NCBI GenBank assembly: GCA_002287035.1
Contig: NSKG01000008.1
Coordinates: 124,001 to 188,000, forward strand
Origin: Pseudomonas sp. WN033
GTDB lineage: Bacteria > Pseudomonadota > Gammaproteobacteria > Pseudomonadales > Pseudomonadaceae
Direction: 5' to 3'
Length of the DNA: 64,000 bases
Shown here: one piece after another, positions 47,418 through 58,764 of the stretch
Numbering within the stretch: position 1 is the first letter of the stretch
Layout of the letters: each line of letters begins with the position of its first letter
Notes under the pieces: model-generated
The model's input: only the letters and a program-made list of their open reading frames with translations
Told to the model about the DNA's origin: nothing
Database searches by the model: none
Position numbers and translations under genes: made by a program

Positions 47418-47492
47418 CGTTCCCACGCAGAGCGTGGGAACGATCGTGTAGTCGCTCACAGTTAGATGGCTCCCATGCTCTGCGTGGGAGCC
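47418..47492. repeat. TCCCACGCTCTGCGTGGGA palindrome cluster
   Basis: Two long palindromes: 47418-47442 (CGTTCCCACGC, loop AGA, GCGTGGGAACG) and 47468-47492 (GGCTCCCATGC, loop TCT, GCGTGGGAGCC). A half copy (CTCTGCGTGGGAGCC) lies at 47674-47688. This is a different family from the GTAG REPs and flanks a transposase remnant. Confidence 0.85.
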
Positions 47493-47514
47493 GGGGCTGT
47501 GACCCTCCGGGTCA

Positions 47515-47667
47515 CTAATCCCAGTGGTCCACCTCAATCAGTCCTTGTTCTCCGATGTAATTTCTAGCGCTCGAATAACGCCAGTGCTCGGCCCTGTCCA
47601 CATAGCCTCGTTTCACGGGGTTGAGATGGATATAGTCGAGTTTTTCCCGCATCACAGCTTCGCTGCA
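47515..47667 (-). pseudogene. Remnant of a Y1/RAYT-type transposase
   Basis: The minus strand encodes MREKLDYIHLNPVKRGYV then RAEHWRYSSARNYIGE, the C-terminal segment of IS200-like/RAYT Y1 transposases, including the catalytic-tyrosine helix (DYIHLNPVKRG). The HUH half is absent. The open frame ends in TAG at 47515 and runs into a half palindrome at 47674, so the rest was lost. It differs from the intact RAYT at 32122. The fragment is under 50 codons. Confidence 0.8.
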
Positions 47668-47700
47668 TACCAACTCTGCGTGGGAGCCGGGTGGCTCATA

Positions 47701-48948
47701 TCAATCCCAGGTCAGTGCCCCACCAGTCTGATACTCGATCACGCGGGTTTCGAAGAAGTTCTTCTCTTTCTTCAGGTCCATGATCTCGCTCATCCACGGG
47801 AACGGGTTGCTGGTGCCTGGGTATTCTTCCTTGAGGCCGATCTGGGTCAGGCGGCGGTTGGCGATGAACTTGAGGTAGTCCTCCATCATCGCGGCGTTCA
47901 TGCCCAGTACTCCGCGCGGCATGGTGTCGCGGGCGTATTCGATTTCCAGCTGGGTGCCCTGCAGGATCATCTGGGTCGCTTCGTCCTTCATTTCGGCGTC
48001 CCACAGGTGTGGGTTCTCGATCTTGATCTGGTTGATCACATCGATGCCGAAGTTCAGGTGCATGGACTCGTCGCGCAGGATGTACTGGAACTGCTCGGCG
48101 ACGCCGGTCATCTTGTTGCGCCGACCCATGGACAGAATCTGGGTGAAGCCGCAGTAGAAGAAGACGCCTTCAAGTACACAGTAGTAGGCGATCAGGTTGC
48201 GCAGCAGTTCCTTGTCGGTTTCCACGGTACCTGTGTTGAAGGTCGGGTCGGAGATGGCGCGGGTGTACTTGAGGCCCCAGGCGGCTTTTTTCGCGACGCT
48301 GGGGATCTCGTGGTACATGTTGAAGATCTCGCCTTCATCCATGCCCAGCGACTCGATGCAGTACTGGTAGGCGTGGGTGTGGATCGCTTCTTCGAAGGCC
48401 TGGCGCAGGATGTACTGGCGGCATTCGGGATTGGTGATCAGACGGTAGACGGCCAGTACCAGGTTGTTGGCGACCAGTGAGTCGGCGGTGGAGAAGAAGC
48501 CGAGGTTGCGCTTGACGATGCGGCGCTCGTCTTCGGTCAGACCGTCGGTGCTTTTCCACAGGGCGATGTCGGCGGTCATGTTGACCTCTTGCGGCATCCA
48601 GTGGTTGGCGCAGCCGTCGAGGTATTTCTGCCAGGCCCACTCGTATTTGAAGGGTACGAGCTGGTTGAGGTCGGCGCGGGCGTTGATCATCTGCTTGTCG
48701 CCGACCTGTACCCGTGCGGCAGCACCTTCCAGATCGTCGAGACCTTCCTGGATGTCGAGCTGGTCAAGCGCGGCTTTGGCGCGCGCTACCGCGTCGGAGT
48801 CGTCGGCATTAACCTGGCGGGCGTCTTCAACGGCGCTGCTGGCCTGGTCGTTGAGGGCGTTGTTGGCCTGGGCCGGTTGGGCGCTCTGGGCGGCCGCTGC
48901 CGGAGTGGCGGGTTGGTCTTCTTTGTCGAATTCGTCCCAGCTGAGCAT
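47701..48948 (-). CDS. nrdB: Ribonucleotide reductase class Ia beta subunit
   Basis: The 415-residue subunit carries the diiron-tyrosyl radical site. Conserved segments are [35 protein letters not shown] near 124-158, [17 protein letters not shown] near 186, and [16 protein letters not shown] near 288. The first about 90 residues are a Pseudomonas-type low-complexity extension. Its ATG at 48948 has GGGAG ahead. It lies downstream of nrdA across a 307-base gap with large inverted repeats. Confidence 0.96.
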   Translation of the reverse strand: MLSWDEFDKEDQPATPAAAAQSAQPAQANNALNDQASSAVEDARQVNADDSDAVARAKAALDQLDIQEGLDDLEGAAARVQVGDKQMINARADLNQLVPFKYEWAWQKYLDGCANHWMPQEVNMTADIALWKSTDGLTEDERRIVKRNLGFFSTADSLVANNLVLAVYRLITNPECRQYILRQAFEEAIHTHAYQYCIESLGMDEGEIFNMYHEIPSVAKKAAWGLKYTRAISDPTFNTGTVETDKELLRNLIAYYCVLEGVFFYCGFTQILSMGRRNKMTGVAEQFQYILRDESMHLNFGIDVINQIKIENPHLWDAEMKDEATQMILQGTQLEIEYARDTMPRGVLGMNAAMMEDYLKFIANRRLTQIGLKEEYPGTSNPFPWMSEIMDLKKEKNFFETRVIEYQTGGALTWD

Positions 48949-48992
48949 GGTGGGGCTCCCTTTTTGAATGAGTTCAGTGTCAGCCTGGTTGT

Positions 48993-49081
48993 CGCTGGGC
49001 TGTTCTGGACACGCTGTGAATACATCCCTGTACGCTCGTAGATGCCATCCCTGGCATCTAACGGTCCAGAACAGCCCAGCG
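48993..49081. repeat. Long inverted repeat between nrdA and nrdB
   Basis: CGCTGGGCTGTTCTGGAC at 48993-49010 is matched exactly by its inverse at 49064-49081, an 18-bp perfect stem. Inside lies a second hairpin (GATGCCA and TGGCATC) and the GTACAGGGATGTA-like sequence common in pseudomonad repeats. It could form a large RNA hairpin in the nrdAB transcript. Confidence 0.85.
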
Positions 49082-49173
49082 GCAATCAGGCTACCTGGCT
49101 TCTGTGCAAATAATCGGTGTCTCGTTGTTTCAATCGGTTCTCTACTGCAGCCTGAGCGCTAGGCGCCGTGGCT

Positions 49174-49215
49174 GCCGGACCCGGGAGCGTACCGGAGTAC
49201 GTGACCGGGTTCGGC
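49174..49215. repeat. Second hairpin in nrdA-nrdB gap
   Basis: GCCGGACCCGG and CCGGGTTCGGC pair over 11 bases with one mismatch, and GTAC-CGGA-GTAC forms the tip. It lies 41 bases after the nrdA stop (reading the minus strand), a possible attenuating or processing structure. Confidence 0.65.
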
Positions 49216-49255
49216 TGGCGCGGCAACAACGCGGGCGCCGCTCAGATACGTGCGT

Positions 49256-52138
<2,883 letters not shown>

Positions 52139-52162
52139 GGCGTCTCCTTGGCTTGGCCTGTA

Positions 52163-52176
52163 ACACTATATCTGGT
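52163..52176 (-). promoter_or_regulatory. Candidate NrdR box near nrdA start
   Basis: ACACTATATCTGGT matches the NrdR consensus (ACACWATATAGTGT) in its left half and centre, 25 bases upstream of the nrdA start. NrdR repressors bind pairs of such boxes ahead of ribonucleotide reductase genes. Confidence 0.45.
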
Positions 52177-52314
52177 TTGGAGTAGCCCGGCGGCCTGAGC
52201 CGGCGGGCTTGAAACGGGCGCGCTGAACGCATTGCAGAGATGTTTCCCCAAGCTATTGACAAGACCTGGTTTTTTAGGTTTTTGGTCAACATATGGGGTT
52301 GGTCGCGCGTTTCG

Positions 52315-52328
52315 ACACAAGATAGTGT
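52315..52328 (-). promoter_or_regulatory. Candidate NrdR box, upstream copy
   Basis: ACACAAGATAGTGT is a near-palindromic match to the NrdR box, 177 bases ahead of nrdA. The 152-base distance from the first box is larger than usual, so the pair may not act together. The rest of 52139-52577 holds only promoter-like sequence. Confidence 0.5.
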
Positions 52329-52577
52329 GTATTTTTACTCTGCGCAAGTCTGGGATTTATGCTGAATTTATGGCATGCCCCGGGGGCTGTGGCGGGCTTT
52401 GTGGCGTGGCGGCAGTAAGTACGCGGGTTGTAGCCATTGCTGGCGGTTCACTACATATAGTGTTCCGGTTTTGGCAATGAACGTACCGCTTTCTGCCTGG
52501 TCGGGTTGTGGGTATTTAGCTACGGCGTTGCTACAATCGCCGCTCTTGTGGCTATGACGATGGCATTGGATACGGGT

Positions 52578-53294
52578 ATGGCGACTGATAGCGAACACAT
52601 TCTGATTGTCGAAGATGACCACAAGCTGGCCGCGCTGATCGCTGAGTTTCTTCAGGCCAATGGCTTGCAGGTGGCCATTGAAGCGGATGGGCGGCAGGCT
52701 GTGGGACGTATTCAGGCCAGCCCTCCGGCGCTGGTTGTACTGGATATTATGCTGCCAGGCATGGATGGCCTGGAGGTATGTCGGCAGGTTCGTGAAGGCG
52801 GCTATGCTGGTGCGATTCTGATGCTGACTGCGCGTAGTGAGGATGAGGACCACATCCGGGGCCTGGAGTTGGGGGCGGATGACTACGTCAACAAGCCCGT
52901 CCGTCCGCAGGTGTTGCTGGCTCGCATTCGGGCACTGCTGCGCCGCAGTCAGGACTCCGAGCCAATGGGGGCTCCGAGTCGCCTGGAGTTCGGCAAACTG
53001 GTGATCGATCATGTGCGTCGTGAGGCCTGGCTGGCCGGTGAGTTGATCGACCTGACCGGTGCCGAGTTCGATCTGCTCTGGTTGCTGGCCAGCAACGCCG
53101 GTCGCATCCTGAGCCGCGAAGAAACCTTCATCGCCCTGCGTGGCATTGAGTATGACGGTCAGGACCGCTCCATCGATGTGCGTATTTCCCGCATCCGGCC
53201 AAAGATTGGTGATGACCCGGATATGCCGCGGATGATCAAGACTGTGCGCAGCAAGGGTTACCTGTTTGTCGTGCCTGAGTCCGATCCCGCGTGA
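52578..53294 (+). CDS. OmpR-family response regulator, RstA-like
   Basis: The regulator (238 residues from ATG 52578) has an N-terminal receiver domain (HILIVEDDHKLAALI, phospho-acceptor LVVLDIMLPGMDGLEV, VNKPVRPQVLLARI) and a C-terminal winged helix (LTGAEFDLLWLLASNAGRILSREE, RSIDVRISRIRPKIGDDP). The start is uncertain: the open frame extends upstream, but this ATG precedes the conserved receiver. Its stop overlaps the kinase start by 4 bases. It resembles RstA. Target genes are unknown. Confidence 0.9.
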   Translation: MATDSEHILIVEDDHKLAALIAEFLQANGLQVAIEADGRQAVGRIQASPPALVVLDIMLPGMDGLEVCRQVREGGYAGAILMLTARSEDEDHIRGLELGADDYVNKPVRPQVLLARIRALLRRSQDSEPMGAPSRLEFGKLVIDHVRREAWLAGELIDLTGAEFDLLWLLASNAGRILSREETFIALRGIEYDGQDRSIDVRISRIRPKIGDDPDMPRMIKTVRSKGYLFVVPESDPA

Positions 53295-54889
53295 ACTCGA
53301 TCTTTTTGCGGATTTATGGCGGCATGCTGCTGGTGCTGGTCGCCGTTTCGCTGCTGGCTTTGCTCAGTATTCGCATGATCAATGATGTACGGGTCGAGGA
53401 TTACCGCGAGCGGATCGCCAGCGGTACCTTTCGGCTGATGGCGGACAACCTGGAGCCCATGGATACCTCTGAGCGGCTCAAGGCCCTGGCGGTCTGGACC
53501 CGGTTGATCGGGGTGCCGCTGGAACTTAAGTCGTTGGCTGATCTGGGGTTGGAGTCGAGTGCCTGGGCCCGGTTGATCCGGGGGCAAGTGCTGGTAAGGC
53601 CAACCGGGCCCCAACAGGTGCGGGTCTATAGCCTGGTTGACTTGTCTGAAGAGGTGGTGTTGACCACCGATATTCAGCGCATTTCCGAACAGTTGGGCCG
53701 GGCTACGTTATTTCTGATTGCTGATGAACTGGTCAGGCATCCAGAGGCGGACATGCCTGCGCGGCTGCAGCGGCTGCGCCGCGAGAAAGGTTTTGGTTAC
53801 CCGCTACAGCTGACCCGGATGCACGAGTCTGATCTGGATCTGGATCAGATTCGCCGGCTCGATGAGAGCGATACCGTCATGGCGCTGGGTCCGGAAGGGG
53901 ATTCGGTGCTGCTGTATCTGAAGATTCCCGACACCCAGTGGGTGCTTAGTCTGGGGCCGCTGTACCAGATGCGTGACTACCCGCCGGAGATGCTGCTGAT
54001 TACCGGGGTTCTGGTTCTTACCCTGAGCGGTCTGCTGATCTATCTGCTGGTACGTCAACTCGAGCAACGACTGATGAGTCTGGAAGCGGCGGCGACCGAT
54101 CTGGCCCGAGGCAAGCTTGAGGCGCGGGTGGAGCCGCGCGGCAACGATGCAGTGGGGCAGTTGGGCAAGACCTTCAATGATATGGCCAATCATCTGCAGC
54201 GGCTGATGCGCATTCAGCGGGAAATGATCGGTGCGGTATCGCATGAGTTGCGGACCCCTGTGGCGCGTTTGCGCTTTGGCCTGGAGATGGTCGAAACCGC
54301 GGGTAGTGAGGCGGATTTGCAGCGTTATCTTGAGGGTATGGATGCCGATCTGACTGAACTGGACAAGCTGGTGGACGAAATTCTGACCTACGCCCGGCTG
54401 GAGCAAGGGGCGCCTGCGCTGGTGCTTGAGGCGACGGATCTGCCAGCCCTGATTGACCGGGTGGTAGCAGAGTTGGCGCCACTCAAACCGGACATTCGGC
54501 TTGAGCACCGGGATCTGACTCATGGCGCCGGATATGCCGTGGATGCCGAACGACGCTACCTGCAGCGGGCGGTGATCAACCTGGTCAGCAATGCACTCAG
54601 GCATGCGAGCACCCGGGTTCGAGTGACCACGCTGGTGCAGTCGGGGCGCTGCCGGGTGATGGTGGAGGATGATGGCCCCGGGATTCCTGAAGCTTACCGC
54701 GAGCGTATTTTTACCCCGTTCCTGCGCCTGGATGACAGCCGGACACGCTCATCCGGCGGCTATGGACTGGGGTTGTCGATTGTACGGCGGGTCATCTACT
54801 GGCATCAGGGCCGAGCCCATGTGGAAAGCTCGGCTGATCTTGGAGGGGCCTGTTTTGTGCTGGAATGGCCGATGACCCGGCCAGTGTAA
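53291..54889 (+). CDS. Sensor histidine kinase, RstB-like
   Basis: The 532-residue kinase has an N-terminal membrane helix (about 8-27), a periplasmic region of about 200 residues, a second helix near 233-254, HAMP, the phosphorylated His in GAVSHELRTPVARLRF near 320, and the ATPase domain (INLVSNALRHAS near 430; VEDDGPGIPEAYRERIF near 457; GGYGLGLSIVRRVIYWH near 485). This matches RstB-type sensors. The signal is not known. It overlaps the response regulator gene and is probably co-expressed. Confidence 0.9.
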   Translation: MNSIFLRIYGGMLLVLVAVSLLALLSIRMINDVRVEDYRERIASGTFRLMADNLEPMDTSERLKALAVWTRLIGVPLELKSLADLGLESSAWARLIRGQVLVRPTGPQQVRVYSLVDLSEEVVLTTDIQRISEQLGRATLFLIADELVRHPEADMPARLQRLRREKGFGYPLQLTRMHESDLDLDQIRRLDESDTVMALGPEGDSVLLYLKIPDTQWVLSLGPLYQMRDYPPEMLLITGVLVLTLSGLLIYLLVRQLEQRLMSLEAAATDLARGKLEARVEPRGNDAVGQLGKTFNDMANHLQRLMRIQREMIGAVSHELRTPVARLRFGLEMVETAGSEADLQRYLEGMDADLTELDKLVDEILTYARLEQGAPALVLEATDLPALIDRVVAELAPLKPDIRLEHRDLTHGAGYAVDAERRYLQRAVINLVSNALRHASTRVRVTTLVQSGRCRVMVEDDGPGIPEAYRERIFTPFLRLDDSRTRSSGGYGLGLSIVRRVIYWHQGRAHVESSADLGGACFVLEWPMTRPV

Positions 54890-54899
54890 GGTTCTGGCT

Positions 54900-55523
54900 T
54901 TAGTTGCTGTGACCGTTAACCAGCAGACGGAAGGCCGTGCTGGCCGGCCCCGGATTGGGTTCGCGACCACAGATCAGGTCGCAGTAGATCGCCCCTTCAC
55001 CAATCTTGATGATGTAGAACGCCAGGCTTTCGGCGTCCATTTCCGGGCTGATCAGGCCGGCGGCGATTTGCTGCTCGAACAGTTCCGTCCAGGTATCGAT
55101 CAACCGCTGCTGCAGCCCGGAAATGTGCGAAGTGAGCAGTTGCAGCGCCCATTGCGGCTCGTTATGCAGAAAGTCGTGCAGCGGCTTGGCGTCGATCAGG
55201 GCGACATTGATGTCGGTATAGATCTGGGTCAGAAAGTCGATGCCTTTGAGGCCGGGTGTGGCCTCGGCGCGCTCAATGGCCTGGTCGTAGATCCCCTTGT
55301 ACAGCGACCAGAGAATTTCACCCATCAACAGATCCTTGTTGCCGACCCAGCGCATCAGGGTGGCCCGACCAATACCCAGCTCTTCTGCCAGCAGCGACAG
55401 GTTCAGCCGCCGCCCCTCCAGCCACCAGCGCCGGGCCATGCGAAAAGCGGTAATGGGGGTTGCCCGTTCATCCGACTTTCGCTGGGACAGAGCAAGGGCT
55501 AGCGGGGTGGGGGAGGTGCTCAT
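54900..55523 (-). CDS. TetR-family regulator, QsdR type
   Basis: The 207-residue repressor has a helix-turn-helix near residues 36-62 (RRLNLSLLAEELGIGRATLMRWVGNKDLLMGEIL) and a QsdR-like C-terminal domain ending SLAFYIIKIGEGAIYCDLICGREPNPGPASTAFRLLV. Regulators of this type respond to small molecules. Ligand unknown. It is convergent with the kinase gene and separated from the next gene upstream (the SDR, same strand) by 195 bases containing a palindrome. Confidence 0.83.
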   Translation of the reverse strand: MSTSPTPLALALSQRKSDERATPITAFRMARRWWLEGRRLNLSLLAEELGIGRATLMRWVGNKDLLMGEILWSLYKGIYDQAIERAEATPGLKGIDFLTQIYTDINVALIDAKPLHDFLHNEPQWALQLLTSHISGLQQRLIDTWTELFEQQIAAGLISPEMDAESLAFYIIKIGEGAIYCDLICGREPNPGPASTAFRLLVNGHSN

Positions 55524-55568
55524 GATGTGGCGGCCTGTTCAAGTGTTCAGAGTGTATTGTCACTTTCT

Positions 55569-55590
55569 ATGGTAGCAACAACGATACCAT
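55569..55590. promoter_or_regulatory. Candidate TetR operator
   Basis: ATGGTA and TACCAT flank a 10-base spacer, with outer CACTTT and AAAGTG partly matching. The site lies 46 bases ahead of the TetR gene, in the gap behind the SDR gene. A self-regulated operator is plausible. Confidence 0.4.
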
Positions 55591-55718
55591 GAGTAAAAGT
55601 GTACCAGGTGTGATCCATGCCAGGTTTGATGGCTTTGACATGATCTTGAGTCACACAATGAATGCACTTTTGGTCTTATTTGATTGCTGAACGGAATTCG
55701 CTGTTGTCTCGGACGGGT

Positions 55719-56477
55719 TCAACCGCGCCCGATAAAGGGCATTTTGGTAGCCATGATGGTCATGAACTGCACGTTGGTTGCCAGCGGCAGTTCGGCCATC
55801 TGTACTACCGCCTGGGCGACATGCTCAACATCCATCACCGGCTCGGCAGCAATGTCGCCATTGGCCTGTGGCACGCCGCGCTGCATCGGAATGGCCATGT
55901 CGGTAGCCGCGTTGCCGATATCGATCTGGCCGCAGGCGATGTTGTAGCGTCGGCCATCGAGTGAGGTCGATTTGGTCAGGCCGGTCATGGCGTGTTTGGT
56001 CGAGGTATAAGGGGCCGAATTGGGTCGTGGTGCATGGGCGGAAATCGAGCCGTTGTTGATGATCCGTCCACCCATAGGGTCCTGGCTCTTCATCATTTTG
56101 AAGGCTTGCTGGGTGCAGAGGAAGGCGCCAGTCAGGTTGGTCTCGACGGTGGCCTGCCAGTGGGCGAATGACAGGTCCTCCAGGGGTACAGGTGGGGCGC
56201 CGGTACCGGCATTGTTGAATAGCAGGTCAAGCCGGCCGAAGCGTTCCCGGGTGGCGCTGAACAGGGCCTGGACTGACTCTGGATCACGCACGTCGGTCAC
56301 TTGGGCCAGGCCATTGGCGGCCAGTTCACCGGCGCTCTCGAGTACAGCGTCCAGTGTTTCCTGGCGGCGTCCTGCCAGGACAACACAATAACCGGCCCGC
56401 AGCAGGGCAAGGCTGGTGGCTTTGCCGATGCCGCTACCGGCTCCAGTGACAATGGCAACTTTGCTGGCTGAGTTCAT
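55719..56477 (-). CDS. Short-chain dehydrogenase/reductase
   Basis: The 252-residue classical SDR has [20 protein letters not shown] near residue 6, LFNNAG near 86, [12 protein letters not shown] near 139 and the YTSTK pair near 156. It would use NAD(P)H on an unknown alcohol or ketone. ATG at 56477 has GGAG 5 bases ahead; an upstream ATG at 56504 adds nine residues. Regulation by the TetR protein downstream on the same strand is possible. Confidence 0.88.
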   Translation of the reverse strand: MNSASKVAIVTGAGSGIGKATSLALLRAGYCVVLAGRRQETLDAVLESAGELAANGLAQVTDVRDPESVQALFSATRERFGRLDLLFNNAGTGAPPVPLEDLSFAHWQATVETNLTGAFLCTQQAFKMMKSQDPMGGRIINNGSISAHAPRPNSAPYTSTKHAMTGLTKSTSLDGRRYNIACGQIDIGNAATDMAIPMQRGVPQANGDIAAEPVMDVEHVAQAVVQMAELPLATNVQFMTIMATKMPFIGRG

Positions 56478-56601
56478 GGCGGCTCCAATCGAGTGTCCGG
56501 GCAAATGGATAATGGCTCAAAAGGTAGCATGCCAGGTCAGGCAGGGGGCAGGGGACGGATTGTGGAAATGTCGCACTATAAGGGTTGACTGTTCAGATAT
56601 T

Positions 56602-56632
56602 GATCACTCCCACGCTCTGCGTGGGAGCGATC
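56602..56632. repeat. TCCCACGCTCTGCGTGGGA palindrome, isolated copy
   Basis: The same family as at 47418, with loop TCT and matching GATC ends. It lies 10 bases past the stop of the secreted hydrolase gene, in the gap before the SDR gene, with no transposase remnant nearby. Confidence 0.8.
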
Positions 56633-56641
56633 AAACCTCTC

Positions 56642-57502
56642 TTAGTTGATCCCTTTGCGCCGTACGGTCCAGCCACGGTCGTTGCACAGGCCGCAGTTGC
56701 TGCCGTAGAAGGTGCCCTCGGCGTTGTTGTCTTCCATCAGGTGATAGCGGAACCAGGCGGTTGATGGGCCGCGATAGCCTCCGGCGCTGCCAACCGGCTC
56801 GAAGTGCCCGGCGGAATTCAGCTCACCCCAGAACACCGGAACATTGGCGCGGTTGTAGACCGGCAGGGCGTTGAGGGTGGGTGATGCAATGGTGTCGCGT
56901 CCACCGGTCATCAGAAACATCGGGCCGTTCTGGTTGCTCTGCGATGAGCTGCTGTGGCCCAGACCCAGGGTGTAGGGCTGGAATGGTGCAGTGACGCTGA
57001 TGCGGCTGTCCTGGCCGGCCATGATGGTGCCGCCGCCACCCTGCGAGTGCCCGGCAGCACCAACCCGGTTGATATCCAGGCGGCCGGCGTAGGTGCCGGT
57101 AGTGCGGTTATGTTGCTGGATGATGTAACTCAGGCAGCTGAGCATGGCCTGGCCGGTGCCGGCATTGCTGGTGTTGGCGGCAACGACTACGAAGCCGTGG
57201 CTGGCCCAGTGATCGAGCAGTCTGCTGTAGGTGCTTGGCGAGGCACCGGTACCATTGCCCCAGATGATGATCGGGTGTTGTACACCGTTTTGCCCCAGGG
57301 TGCGTGGTCGGTAGGCGGTACAACTGAGTCCAGCGCTTTCGCTGGTGGTGCTGAATGGGCCGCTGGCGGCGAAGTCGGAGACGCCGGGGAAGCCGGTGCC
57401 GGTATCGCCACCAGGGCCTGGGTCGGGGTTGGTAGCCCAGGCGCTGGAGGCCAGCGCCAGGCCCAGAGCGAGAGTGGAAAGCTTCAATGCAGGTGTTTTC
57501 AT
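56642..57502 (-). CDS. Secreted alpha/beta hydrolase, polyester-hydrolase-like
   Basis: The 286-residue protein has a signal peptide (KLSTLALGLALASSAWA) and a Gly-rich linker. The hydrolase core has Ser in AAGHSQGGGGTIM near residue 152, Asp in LMTGGRDTIASP near 202, and His in NSAGHFEPV near 235. Four C-terminal or mid cysteines could form disulfides. This pattern resembles cutinase and PET/polyester hydrolases of the dienelactone-hydrolase superfamily, including those described from related Pseudomonas. Its real substrate is unknown. Confidence 0.72.
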   Translation of the reverse strand: MKTPALKLSTLALGLALASSAWATNPDPGPGGDTGTGFPGVSDFAASGPFSTTSESAGLSCTAYRPRTLGQNGVQHPIIIWGNGTGASPSTYSRLLDHWASHGFVVVAANTSNAGTGQAMLSCLSYIIQQHNRTTGTYAGRLDINRVGAAGHSQGGGGTIMAGQDSRISVTAPFQPYTLGLGHSSSSQSNQNGPMFLMTGGRDTIASPTLNALPVYNRANVPVFWGELNSAGHFEPVGSAGGYRGPSTAWFRYHLMEDNNAEGTFYGSNCGLCNDRGWTVRRKGIN

Positions 57503-57666
57503 ATCGGTTACCGTTCAACTGTTGTTATTCAAGGTTGTTGAGCGCTATGGCCGGGTCCGCACCAACTGCAGAGCTCGAGCGGCTGAACGGTAACACTGTC
57601 GGCGGCTGATGAAAGTCGCCTATTCGGGTTAATGGCAAGGTCGCGCCAGGCCGCGAACGGCCTGGC

Positions 57667-58623
57667 TTAGAGCTTGTTTGCGCGCTGTTCAATCCTGGCG
57701 CTGACGCCTTCCAGGGTGGCAAATGAGGTGTCTTTGGCGGTGAGCAGAAAGTCCTGCAGGTAGGACATCTCCAGCATATCTTCGCGTACGGAGGCGTAGA
57801 GCGTGCCGAACAGGCCGTCTGGGCCCAGCGGTCTGGCACTGACGTAACCGCGTTGCAGGTATTCGGCCAGGGCCCAGTTGGGCAGGCAACTGACACCGCG
57901 TCCAGAGGCCACCAGTTGCAGCATCATTACGGTTAGTTCGGCCGTGCGGATGGCCTGGGGGTCGATGCCGGCCGGGTCGAGAAATTGTTTGAAAATGTCT
58001 AGTCGATCACGGTCTACCGGGTAGGTGATCAGGGTCTCGTCCACCAGATCGGCGGGTTCAATATAGGCGCGGCTAGCCAGTGGATGCTGGTTGCTGACTG
58101 CCAGCAGGGCTTCATAGGTGAACAGCGGTACGTAGCTCAGGCCCGGAATATCCTGAGGGTCGGAGGTCACCACCAGATCCAGGTCGCCGCGTGCCAGCGC
58201 TGGCAGAGGGGCGAAGAAGAAGCCCGAGGCGAAGTCGACTTCGACCTCCGGCCAGGCGTTGCGGAACTGGTCGATGGTTGGCATCAACCACTGGAAACAG
58301 CTGTGACATTCGATTGCCATGTGCAGGCGCCCGGCCTGGCCGCCAGCCAGGCGCTGTAGGTCACGCTCGGCTTGGCGCAACTGCGGCAGCAGGTTGTCGG
58401 CCAAGCGCAATAGTCGCAGACCAGCGCTGGTGAAACGCACCGGTTTGGTCTTGCGTACGAACAGTGGCAGACCCAGGCGCTCTTCAAGATCCTTGAGTTG
58501 ATGCGACAGCGCCGATTGGGTCAGGTGCAGGCGTTCGGCAGCTTCCACCAGGCTGTCGGCTTCGCGCAGGGTGGCCAGGGTACGCAGATGGCGGATTTCA
58601 AGCATGGTCGGGTTGCTACTCAT
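57667..58623 (-). CDS. metR: LysR-type regulator MetR
   Basis: The 318-residue (or 312) protein has LEIRHLRTLATLREADSLVEAAERLHLTQSALSHQLKDLEERLGLPLFVRKTKPVRFT at the start, the LysR helix-turn-helix, and a ligand domain with AIECHSCFQWLMPTIDQF near 110, very like E. coli MetR. MetR uses homocysteine as a co-effector for methionine genes. An ATG at 58605 begins where E. coli MetR begins and may be the true start; no good ribosome site separates the two. Confidence 0.9.
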   Translation of the reverse strand: MSSNPTMLEIRHLRTLATLREADSLVEAAERLHLTQSALSHQLKDLEERLGLPLFVRKTKPVRFTSAGLRLLRLADNLLPQLRQAERDLQRLAGGQAGRLHMAIECHSCFQWLMPTIDQFRNAWPEVEVDFASGFFFAPLPALARGDLDLVVTSDPQDIPGLSYVPLFTYEALLAVSNQHPLASRAYIEPADLVDETLITYPVDRDRLDIFKQFLDPAGIDPQAIRTAELTVMMLQLVASGRGVSCLPNWALAEYLQRGYVSARPLGPDGLFGTLYASVREDMLEMSYLQDFLLTAKDTSFATLEGVSARIEQRANKL

Positions 58624-58764
58624 TATGAGGGAAATTTAAGTTTAGCATTGGTCTGATGAGTTTCATTCACGACTTGTTGCGTCGAGCCATATCGACCAGG
58701 CGTGCTGGTCATCGCTGACATCCAGCGGTAGAGTAGCCCCCCATTGATTTGACTGGGGTAACCC

